Shown here in pieces: positions 1 through 7,558 of a DNA stretch of 35,912 bases. Source of the DNA: Flavobacteriaceae bacterium TMED48 (GTDB taxonomy: Bacteria; Pseudomonadota; Gammaproteobacteria; Pseudomonadales; Porticoccaceae); contig CAJIZO010000205.1 of NCBI GenBank assembly GCA_905181995.1, positions 1 through 35,912 on the forward strand, given 5' to 3'. Below the pieces are notes generated by a model that saw only the letters and a program-made list of their open reading frames with translations, ran no database searches and was not told the origin of the DNA. Within the stretch, counting starts at the first letter, position 1; every line of letters starts with the position of its first letter. The translations under genes and the position numbers were made by a program.

Positions 1-109
1 ATAATTGATTAATACCAGCCTAGCATTTCACTTCAGTGTTTCAAACACAAAAAGTAATCTGGAGTATGATTATGCCTGCTCCGAGAATTACTGAAAAAGA
101 GGATTTTGA

Positions 110-337
110 ATGATGAAAGGCTGTGTAGCAAGATTGGATCGAGACCGCACGGGCTTGATGCGCGCGCGGGTTGCAATGATGACGGTCGTCGGCCTGATAT
201 CTCTCGGCGGTTGTATGTCAGATCCCTACGATCAATGTATGAAAGAAGAGAAGCGCAAAAATGCCTACTTGGGCGAAGAGGATTACTTAAAGCAGAGCTC
301 GAAAGTCTGCGCCAGAAAGGCACGCCAGGCGCAGTAA
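110..337 (+). CDS. putative small lipoprotein (75 aa)
   Basis: ATG at 110 preceded by AAGAGG; translation has hydrophobic stretch and lipobox-like VVGLISLGGC-M followed by a short charged mature part. No family recognised. Confidence 0.5.
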   Translation: MMKGCVARLDRDRTGLMRARVAMMTVVGLISLGGCMSDPYDQCMKEEKRKNAYLGEEDYLKQSSKVCARKARQAQ

Positions 338-707
338 GAGCTGTCTGACGAACGGATTTTGCTACAGGGATGGCTGCATTATAGTGTTTTTTAACCGAAA
401 GCCTTGTCACCGCAGTGCCTTGATCGCTGTGTCTTTTATTCGCGTAGCCACATAAAAGCCCGATTGCCCAAGGCACGGGTTGAGCCCATTGACGAGCACT
501 TGGAGCAATCCCCCGCCGAGCAATCGTTGCTACAGGTGACGCGAGTCTGCAGGGCCGCTTTGGGCTGAGGTACCTGAACTCGGCGTTGAAATGGGAGAAA
601 TGCTGTTCAAGTCTAAAATATAGGCGAGGATCACATCCCGCTCGATGACATCAGAGTCATTTCACTGCTAGATGGGCGTCAAGACATGCTGGGTATGATC
701 TAAAAAT

Positions 708-747
708 AGACTGGGAGGGGAATGGATTAATTACTCCAGTCTCTTTT
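708..747 (+). terminator. candidate intrinsic terminator
   Basis: AGACTGG (708-714) pairs with CCAGTCT (736-742), followed by CTTTTTC; long ~20-nt loop, so moderate support. Confidence 0.35.
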
Positions 748-943
748 TCGTCTCGAGCGCTTTTTAATCGCCGCGCTGATCGGTCGCCGCGGTGTTTTGT
801 GAGGAGATAATTTGGCCTCAATCTAGGTGGCGAGTTTAAATAGCTAGCGTAAAAACAATTATTTTTCTCAGGACTCTTGCCGTTGCCGCTCGCGACACCC
901 TAAACTCTCATCTCGATCAACTGAACGCAGAGGTATTGGCTCC

Positions 944-1114
944 ATGGTGCTTGTAATTGCTAGTATTTTTTTTGTTATTCATGCCATTCTTTTGGTGGTG
1001 CTGGTGTTAAAGGTTAAGGATGCCGGTCAAACGCTCAACCGGATGGAAATTTTGATGCAGGATCAGAAAGATGCGTTGGGGGTGATGGCGTATAAATCGG
1101 ATGAGTTTGTATAG
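944..1114 (+). CDS. 56-aa single-pass membrane miniprotein (MVLVIASIFFVIHAILLVVLVLKVKDAGQTLNRMEILMQDQKDALGVMAYKSDEFV)
   Basis: ATG 944, stop TAG 1112-1114, AGAGG 10 nt upstream; strongly hydrophobic N-terminus then amphipathic tail. Below the 60-aa cut-off of the ORF track. Confidence 0.5.
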   Translation: MVLVIASIFFVIHAILLVVLVLKVKDAGQTLNRMEILMQDQKDALGVMAYKSDEFV

Positions 1115-1184
1115 TGATCGATTACTTCGGGCAGACCTGCCGGGTCGTGCACTTTGACGCCCGCCGTTTGTCTGGCGGCCAACG

Positions 1185-1583
1185 GTGTCGGCTGTGACGA
1201 CGGTTATGCCTAACCGCGATAAAATTTATGCAATCTACGATGTCCGCGGTACCCTCGGTGCGGAGATCGCCTATATCGCGGGTAAATTAGTCGGCCAGCG
1301 CGGCTGTGAGCTGTGCGACATCAGTCACGGCTGGAACCCCCTCGGCAAGGCGGCATGGCGCAACGCTCTCGGCACCCTGGCGCGGATTGAATGGTTGCAC
1401 GCCGATGAACAGCCAACCGCATTGTCCAACTATACCTCGGGCCAGTTGCCCTGTGTTGTGCTGGCTGGCGCAGAGCGTTATAAGACGCTGCTCAATCGTC
1501 CCGATTTAGAGCGTTGCCAGGGCGATATCAACGCCTTTGAGCTGGCGCTGCGAGCGGCACTTGATGGCCTTTTCATCGACTAG
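1185..1583 (+). CDS. conserved-looking hypothetical protein with CxxC (GCELCDISHG), possibly thioredoxin-fold; start may be ATG 1206
   Basis: 132-aa ORF with coherent protein composition and an RGCELCDISHG motif; no strong RBS before either start. Confidence 0.6.
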   Translation: MSAVTTVMPNRDKIYAIYDVRGTLGAEIAYIAGKLVGQRGCELCDISHGWNPLGKAAWRNALGTLARIEWLHADEQPTALSNYTSGQLPCVVLAGAERYKTLLNRPDLERCQGDINAFELALRAALDGLFID

Positions 1584-1690
1584 TGTTGCTTGACCGTGTC
1601 TTGCGGGTTACTCGACGCAAGAATTTGACAGAGGAGTGCAACTTGGTAAACTTCATTCACTATTGAATAATTAAAGGTCGCTGTTGTTGT

Positions 1691-2341
1691 ATGCGAAAAA
1701 TGCTCAGGGCGTTGCGATTTCGCAAGCTAATTACAGGGGTTTACACCAAGCGATTCAATAAATATGGCCGGCAACCGTCGGGCATTTACTGGTCTGATAA
1801 TGAGCGTCAGTGCAGTCGTTTCAAAATTATTCTCGATCAGGTGGCGGCGATTATTCCCCAAGGGAGCGTGAGCATAGCCGACGTTGGCTGCGGTTATGGG
1901 GCGCTTGCCGATTACCTCCGCAACAGCGGCGATTCGGATCATGTGCGTTATCACTATGCCGGTTACGACATCAATCCCACGTTGATCAGCGCCTGTAGGG
2001 GTACCCATGGCATTCCTGCGGCGCAGTTCAAGCTCGGCGACTGTCCAACCGAAACGGTCGATTTTTCGGTGATGTCCGGTACTTACAACATGGCGGTGAC
2101 CCGCGATGTGGCCCATTGGGAAAGCTATATTCTCGGCTGCCTTTCTGCCTGCTGGCGCTATTCGAATCGCGGTATGGTGTTTAATTTACTGGCGTCTGAC
2201 AATGCATACATCAGCGAGGGGATGCTGTACCACAGCAATATTCACAGTATCCGGCGTTATTGCCGAGCAAATTTTGGTCACACACGAATTATTCGCGACC
2301 CACGATTGCCCAGTGATGCAACCCTGGTGGTATCGCGCTGA
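1691..2341 (+). CDS. class I SAM-dependent methyltransferase
   Basis: Motif I-like IADVGCGYGALADYL followed by YDINPTLI (acidic motif II) and a plausible C-terminal beta-strand LVVSR. Confidence 0.75.
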   Translation: MRKMLRALRFRKLITGVYTKRFNKYGRQPSGIYWSDNERQCSRFKIILDQVAAIIPQGSVSIADVGCGYGALADYLRNSGDSDHVRYHYAGYDINPTLISACRGTHGIPAAQFKLGDCPTETVDFSVMSGTYNMAVTRDVAHWESYILGCLSACWRYSNRGMVFNLLASDNAYISEGMLYHSNIHSIRRYCRANFGHTRIIRDPRLPSDATLVVSR

Positions 2342-2419
2342 TCCCCATGAGCGGCGCGACCTTTGCCGGTATGCATGCCTCGCGATCGCGCATTTTCAAA
2401 GATCAGCTGTTGCGGTAAT

Positions 2420-3739
2420 TCAACCATCTCGCGGTAAAAATTCGAGCACCGTAGCGTTGATGCAATAGCGTGGCGAGCCGTTGGGGCCATCGTCGAAAAC
2501 ATGGCCGAGATGAATGTCTGAACTCGCCGATCTAATTTCTGTGCGCCGCATACCATAGCGATTGTCGGGTTTGTCATAGACCGCACCATCTATCGGCTTG
2601 GTAAACGACAGCCAGCCGCTCTTTGAGTTAAATCGATCGCGGGTGTCAAATAGCGGCACGCCGCTGAGTTTGTCGACAAATACGCCGTCTGGCGTGTTTT
2701 TGAAAATCTCGTATTCGCGGCAGTAACGGGCGTCGGTTCCCTCCTCAAAAGCAACGCTGTAGGCCTCACTATCGCCAAGTTTAAAAATCCCGAGCGCGCG
2801 ATAGAAGTCTTTGGCCGACAGGTAGCCCTGAAAGCCAAACGCCTCTTTGCCGTCGCGCAAAAAGACGATGGTTGGCGTCGCCCAGGTGGGCGTGTCGATG
2901 GTCAACCCGTTTAATTGTCCTGCCGTTCGCGTGGTAATTGGAATCGATCCAGCGTAGTCATCGATCACGTCAGCTTTAAATTTGTCGCAGTAAGGGCAGT
3001 ATCCCTGGGCTTCGATTACCAGTATCTGTAGGCCGCTGGCCAGTGCCGTATTATCAGTCGCGGGAGCGGCGTTGGCGGCAAAGCGCACGCCGGTCGAATG
3101 GTCGGGGCAGTAACCATTGGGATTTTTAGCTAGGTAATCTTGATGGTAATCTTCGGCGGGGTAGAAGCGCTCGAGGGGTTTGACTTGCGTGGCTATAGCG
3201 CCGTAATCGGCTGCTTTCAGCAGTACTTGATAGTCGTTGAGTACCGCCATCACGGTGGCTGTTTGAGCGTCGTCAGTGGTTAAAATAATCGACCGATACT
3301 GGCTGCCAATGTCGTTGCCTTGACGATTTTTTTGGGTTGGGTCGTGGTGCTCAAAATAGTACTGTAACAGCGCGGTTAAAGAGGTTTGGTTGCTGTTGTA
3401 AGTAACTTCGACAACCTCTGCATGATTGTCTGGATTCATACGGTTGGCCTTGGCCGTTATCGCTCCATAGGTCGGGTCTACGCCCCGGCCGTCGGCATAA
3501 CCGGAGACCGCGTCGACCACGCCGGGCAGCTTCGAATAGGCTTTTTCAACGCCCCAAAAACAGCCAGCACCGAGGACAATCTTGTCCAGGTGTTGGGTCG
3601 CCTGCGGTTCTTTGGCTAGGTCTTCGGTTACAAGATCGCCGGTTACTAGATCGTCGGTTGCATTTGAGCTGGTGATGCCTACAACCAGCCAGGCGAGGAG
3701 CGCGACTAGGGTTGCTTTGGCGATGATGATCCTTTTCAT
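2420..3739 (-). CDS. secreted/periplasmic MsrA - thioredoxin-like - MsrB fusion (peptide methionine sulfoxide reductase)
   Basis: MsrA signature VLGAGCFWGVEKAY; central YCPYC Trx-fold segment; C-terminal MsrB-like HLGHVFDDGPNGSPRYCIN. Start chosen at MKRIIIAK (3739) with GGAGG just upstream and a signal peptide; the ORF-track start 3799 lacks this. Confidence 0.88.
   Translation of the reverse strand: MKRIIIAKATLVALLAWLVVGITSSNATDDLVTGDLVTEDLAKEPQATQHLDKIVLGAGCFWGVEKAYSKLPGVVDAVSGYADGRGVDPTYGAITAKANRMNPDNHAEVVEVTYNSNQTSLTALLQYYFEHHDPTQKNRQGNDIGSQYRSIILTTDDAQTATVMAVLNDYQVLLKAADYGAIATQVKPLERFYPAEDYHQDYLAKNPNGYCPDHSTGVRFAANAAPATDNTALASGLQILVIEAQGYCPYCDKFKADVIDDYAGSIPITTRTAGQLNGLTIDTPTWATPTIVFLRDGKEAFGFQGYLSAKDFYRALGIFKLGDSEAYSVAFEEGTDARYCREYEIFKNTPDGVFVDKLSGVPLFDTRDRFNSKSGWLSFTKPIDGAVYDKPDNRYGMRRTEIRSASSDIHLGHVFDDGPNGSPRYCINATVLEFLPRDG
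3616..3660. repeat. 15-bp tandem repeat x3 inside the msr gene
   Basis: ctaggtcttcggtta / caagatcgccggtta / ctagatcgtcggttg; encodes DDLVT-GDLVT-EDLAK on the minus strand. Confidence 0.8.
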
Positions 3740-4159
3740 TTTACCTCCAATAATGACGTGCTGGGTCGGCCCTGCGAGGCCGCACGTCTGTTCGTCCAAT
3801 CTGCGTTTAGTTTACACCTTGGCGAGACTTTTAGGTCAACTCTCGGTTTCACTGTTACTTTAAATCTCGTTTCGCTTTTAGTTTAACTGTCAGTTTAACT
3901 CTCGGTTCAAATAAGCGCGTCACTCTCATCATGAGTACTGTTTGGGTTATGAGCCACCACACTATGTACGTCGAGAATGCCGTTAGTTGATGACATTAAC
4001 GGTCAATGCGAGATGGCCTTACTGCCTTACTCGCTTTTATCCATTAGTGCATGCCACCCCATTGCGACGCCTCGCCTGCCAACCAATCCCGGACAATCGA
4101 ACCGCTGCCTTTATCGGGCTACTTAAATCTGGTGAGCCAAGCATCGGCTCGGCGCTCAC

Positions 4160-4219
4160 GGGTCTAACTCTCCTGGATCTAAATCTCTTGAGTCTAACTT
4201 TCTTGGATCTAGCTTTCTT
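4160..4219. repeat. 15-bp degenerate tandem repeat x4 (a fifth decayed copy may follow)
   Basis: gggtctaactctcct / ggatctaaatctctt / gagtctaactttctt / ggatctagctttctt. Confidence 0.8.
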
Positions 4220-4413
4220 GCTTCCAACTTTTCGCATATTCGGCTGTCCCTCGCTAGCAGCGCTGTTGTTTACGTTGATTATTGCCCTGCTGCGGATGTT
4301 TTGCATTACCATGTGCGCCACGCGTCTGTGGTATGCCGGCGGATTGTGTCTAACGCTCAGTCGGCCGATTAAATCACCACCGAAATTTAAACGTATCCTA
4401 TTGCGGAGAACCT

Positions 4414-5193
4414 ATGCTGGCGAAAATTATTGCGGGGGTGATTGGTTGGCAGATTTCTGGCCTTCCGGGCGCGCTCATTGCGGTGCTTGTCGTGCACCAA
4501 TTTGGTGGTGGTTTGGGCAGTTTTTTAAACCCCTTGTCGTCGGCCGAGCGGCAGCGGATTAAAGAAACATTTTTTACCACGCTGTTTTCGTTGGTGGGAC
4601 ATCTGGCCAAGTCGGATGGTCATATCTCGCCGGCTGAAATTGCCCATGCCGAGGGTATGATGACGCGAATGGGGCTAGTTGCCGAGCGTCGTCGCGAGGC
4701 GATTGCCCTATTTCAAGACGGTGCAGCTGCGGATTTTTCTCTCGATCAATGCCTCGAACGGTTTGTCGACGTCTGCGCCAGGCAGCAAAATCTCAAGCGA
4801 CAATTGATCAGTTATCTAATTTCACTGGCGTTGGTAGACGGCGAATTCCACGCCGCGGAAGAGCGCATTTTACGTCGCATCGCCGAGCGCCTTGGCTTTC
4901 CCCCAGCGCTATTCGATCAACTGATTGCCATGATTGGCGCGCAAACGCAGTTTGGTAACGATCCTGCATCCGGCGTCGATCGCGTCGCAGCCGCCTATGT
5001 TGCGCTTGGTGTTGGCGAACAGGTCTCGGATGCGGCATTAAAAAAGGCTTATCGCAAATTGATTAGCCAGAATCATCCGGACAAACTGATTGGTCAGGGG
5101 ATGCCCGATGACATGGTCAAGATAGCGACCGAGCGAACCCAGGAAATTCAGACTGCTTACGATCTACTGGTTAAATCGCGCGCCGGCGGGTGA
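4414..5193 (+). CDS. djlA: co-chaperone DjlA (N-terminal TM, TerB-like domain, C-terminal J domain)
   Basis: N-terminal hydrophobic segment, acidic TerB-like helices (SDGHISPAEIAHAE), C-terminal J domain with HPDK. Confidence 0.88.
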   Translation: MLAKIIAGVIGWQISGLPGALIAVLVVHQFGGGLGSFLNPLSSAERQRIKETFFTTLFSLVGHLAKSDGHISPAEIAHAEGMMTRMGLVAERRREAIALFQDGAAADFSLDQCLERFVDVCARQQNLKRQLISYLISLALVDGEFHAAEERILRRIAERLGFPPALFDQLIAMIGAQTQFGNDPASGVDRVAAAYVALGVGEQVSDAALKKAYRKLISQNHPDKLIGQGMPDDMVKIATERTQEIQTAYDLLVKSRAGG

Positions 5194-5248
5194 TTCTCAG
5201 CGCTTGCTTAGCCGTCGATTTAAATGTTTCGACTACCGCAATGGTTTG

Positions 5249-5277
5249 TTGACCTTGGGTCGCGCTCTTCCTATAAT
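5249..5277 (+). promoter_or_regulatory. sigma-70 promoter for metY-rimP-nusA-infB
   Basis: TTGACC (5249-5254), 17-nt spacer, TATAAT (5272-5277), GC-rich discriminator GCGCGTCCC; about 40 nt before the tRNA. Confidence 0.85.
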
Positions 5278-5324
5278 GCGCGTCCCTTCTAGGGGAGCGA
5301 TGCTTGGTAGAGGTCGTCATTTGT

Positions 5325-5401
<77 letters not shown>

Positions 5402-5468
5402 ATTACTAGAAGGGTGGCCCATTTTTGTGTCGAGTGGGGCGTGTCACAAGCGTCGGCCTGAGTGCCGT

Positions 5469-5496
5469 GCAAAAAGCGCCACAAGGCGTTTTTTGC
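5469..5496 (+). terminator. strong hairpin with A-tract/T-tract (terminator-like) between metY and rimP
   Basis: gcaaaaagcgcc-acaa-ggcgttttttgc: 12-bp stem with one G.U, 4-nt loop. Confidence 0.7.
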
Positions 5497-5508
5497 TTGT
5501 AGTAAAAC

Positions 5509-5532
5509 AAATGGGCCAATGGCCCATTTTTT
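5509..5532 (+). terminator. second intrinsic terminator-like hairpin in the rimP leader
   Basis: aaatgggcc-aat-ggcccattt followed by TTT; 9-bp stem, 3-nt loop. Confidence 0.7.
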
Positions 5533-5558
5533 GTTGGCAGCGTGTCGAGGAGGACCCT

Positions 5559-6017
5559 GTGTCAGTGGGTGATCGTGCGATACTAGAATTACTCCAGCCG
5601 GTGGTGGTAGCACTGGGATGTGAGCTTTGGGGTGTCGAGTTGCACTCGGGAACCAAGCGTAAGCTGCTGCGCGTCTATATCGACCGTGAACCGGATGGGG
5701 TGGGGATCGAAGATTGCGAGCGCGTCAGTCGCCAGGCAGCAAGCATGCTCGATGTCGAGGACCTTATCAGGGGTGAGTATACCCTTGAGGTGTCGTCGCC
5801 GGGAATGGACAGGCCGCTTTACAACTTGGCCCATTACGAGCGTTACATCGGCGAAGAAATCGCAGTCAAGCTGCGCTTTCCCTATGAAAACAGAAAGAAT
5901 TTTAAAGGTCGTTTGCAGGCAATAGATGGCGACGAAATTATTATGTTGGTGGCAGAGAACGAATATCTGTTTCCGGTTGAAGGCATAGAAAAAGCAAATT
6001 TAGTGCCTACATTTTAA
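5559..6017 (+). CDS. rimP: ribosome maturation factor RimP
   Basis: RimP-like sequence (LEVSSPGMDRPL, VYIDREPDGVGIEDCERVSRQ). GTG at 5559 has GAGGAGGA immediately upstream; the ORF-track start 5427 runs through the terminator hairpins. Confidence 0.92.
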   Translation: MSVGDRAILELLQPVVVALGCELWGVELHSGTKRKLLRVYIDREPDGVGIEDCERVSRQAASMLDVEDLIRGEYTLEVSSPGMDRPLYNLAHYERYIGEEIAVKLRFPYENRKNFKGRLQAIDGDEIIMLVAENEYLFPVEGIEKANLVPTF

Positions 6018-6036
6018 TACCTCTGAGGTTGTATTA

Positions 6037-7530
6037 ATGAGCAAAGAAATTTTGATGGTTGCTGAAGCGGTCTCCAATGAAAAGGGCGTAGACCAAGAAA
6101 TTATTTTTGAAGCGATCGAACAAGCGTTGGCAATGGCCACCAAAAAGCGCTTTGACGAGGGTGCTAATATTCGGGTCGTGATCGACCGGATAACCGGCGA
6201 TTATGAGTCATTTCGCTGGTGGGACGTGGTTGGCGACGATGTGCTGGCGGAGTTGGGCACGCAATTTACCACGGAAGAAGCCCATGAAAAAGATCCCAGT
6301 CTAGCGGTTGGTGACACCTTTGAAGAACACGTCGACAACGTAGCGTTCGGGCGCATCGCGGCGCAAGCGGCCAAGCAAGTCATCGTGCAGCGGGTTAAAG
6401 ATGCCGAGCGCGAATTGATCGTCAATCGGTTCAAAGACCGCGTTGGTGAATTGCTCAACGGTACCGTCAAAAAAGTGACTCGCGACCATATTGTGGTCGA
6501 CTTTGGCGATAATGCCGAAGGGCTCCTGCCGCGAGAAGAATTGGTCGGACGTGAAATATTTAGGATCAACGATCGCACCCGTACTATTCTTATGGGTATT
6601 CGCGACGATACTCGCGGGCCGCAGTTGTTGGTGTCGAGAATTTCGCCCGATATGTTGATTCAGCTGTTCCGCATCGAAGTTCCAGAGATCGCCGAGGGCA
6701 TCATTGAGATTAAGGGCGCGGCTAGAGACCCGGGCCAGCGCGCCAAGATCGCCGTCAAGAGCAAAGACGCACGGATTGATCCGGTGGGTGCCTGTGTCGG
6801 TATGCGTGGTGCGCGCGTGCAAGCAGTATCCAATGATCTGGATGACGAGCGCGTCGATATTGTGTTGTGGGACGACAATCCTGCGCAGTTGGTGATTAAC
6901 GCCATGGCGCCGGCTGAAGTTGGCTCGATTGTGGTCGACGAAGACTCGCACTCGATGGATGTTGCGGTGGATGCCGACAATCTCGCTCAGGCGATTGGTA
7001 AAGGCGGGCAGAATGTTCGCTTGGCCTCCGAATTGACCGGTTGGACGATTAACGTGATGACGCTCGAAGATGCTGAAGAGAAACATCAGCAAGAGGCATC
7101 GGGGATCGTAGAGAGCCTGATGCAAGGGCTGGATGTCGACGAAGATGTGGCGGTTGTGTTGGTCGAAGAAGGTTTCACGAGTATTGAAGAAGTGGCCTAT
7201 GTGCCGCTCGAAGAAATGAGCGCTATCGAAGGGTTTGACGAAGACATCGCCGAAGAACTGCGCGCTCGCGCCAAGGATGCGCTGTTGACTATGGCGCTGG
7301 TGAGCGAAGAACAGCTCACCAGTACTGAACCGGCCGAAGACCTTCTCGGTATGGAGGGGATGGATCAAACACTGGCCTACCAATTGGCGGCCAAGAATAT
7401 CGTTACCATGGAAGATCTTGCCGAGCAGGCAATCGATGACATCATGGACATTGACGATATGGATGAAGAGAGGGCAGCCGCGTTGATCATGACTGCTCGT
7501 GCACCCTGGTTCGAAGAGCAGGGTGAATAA
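6037..7530 (+). CDS. nusA: transcription termination/antitermination factor NusA
   Basis: Full-length NusA: N-terminal domain, S1, KH (IGKGGQNVRLASELTGW) and two C-terminal acidic repeats. Confidence 0.98.
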   Translation: MSKEILMVAEAVSNEKGVDQEIIFEAIEQALAMATKKRFDEGANIRVVIDRITGDYESFRWWDVVGDDVLAELGTQFTTEEAHEKDPSLAVGDTFEEHVDNVAFGRIAAQAAKQVIVQRVKDAERELIVNRFKDRVGELLNGTVKKVTRDHIVVDFGDNAEGLLPREELVGREIFRINDRTRTILMGIRDDTRGPQLLVSRISPDMLIQLFRIEVPEIAEGIIEIKGAARDPGQRAKIAVKSKDARIDPVGACVGMRGARVQAVSNDLDDERVDIVLWDDNPAQLVINAMAPAEVGSIVVDEDSHSMDVAVDADNLAQAIGKGGQNVRLASELTGWTINVMTLEDAEEKHQQEASGIVESLMQGLDVDEDVAVVLVEEGFTSIEEVAYVPLEEMSAIEGFDEDIAEELRARAKDALLTMALVSEEQLTSTEPAEDLLGMEGMDQTLAYQLAAKNIVTMEDLAEQAIDDIMDIDDMDEERAAALIMTARAPWFEEQGE

Positions 7531-7558
7531 TTAATCGGGCAGTAATAGAGGATGACCG

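Noticed and set aside
33-476. 147-aa minus-strand ORF near the left edge
   Set aside because: Low-complexity composition, no motif, and it overlaps the better-supported lipoprotein ORF with an RBS.
480-700. Possible degraded coding region (frame giving RVEPIDEHLEQSPAEQSLLQVTRVCRAALG)
   Set aside because: No start, no recognisable family; could equally be non-coding.
3987-4562. 191-aa plus-strand ORF upstream of djlA
   Set aside because: Overlaps djlA in another frame and much of it is 15-bp repeat translation; no recognisable domain.
6301-7383. 360-aa minus-strand ORF antisense to nusA, plus similar long antisense ORFs in infB (8312..9103), pnp (13377..14012) and carB (24148..24768)
   Set aside because: They lie wholly within well-recognised genes and have no recognisable domains; codon bias of the sense genes explains them.
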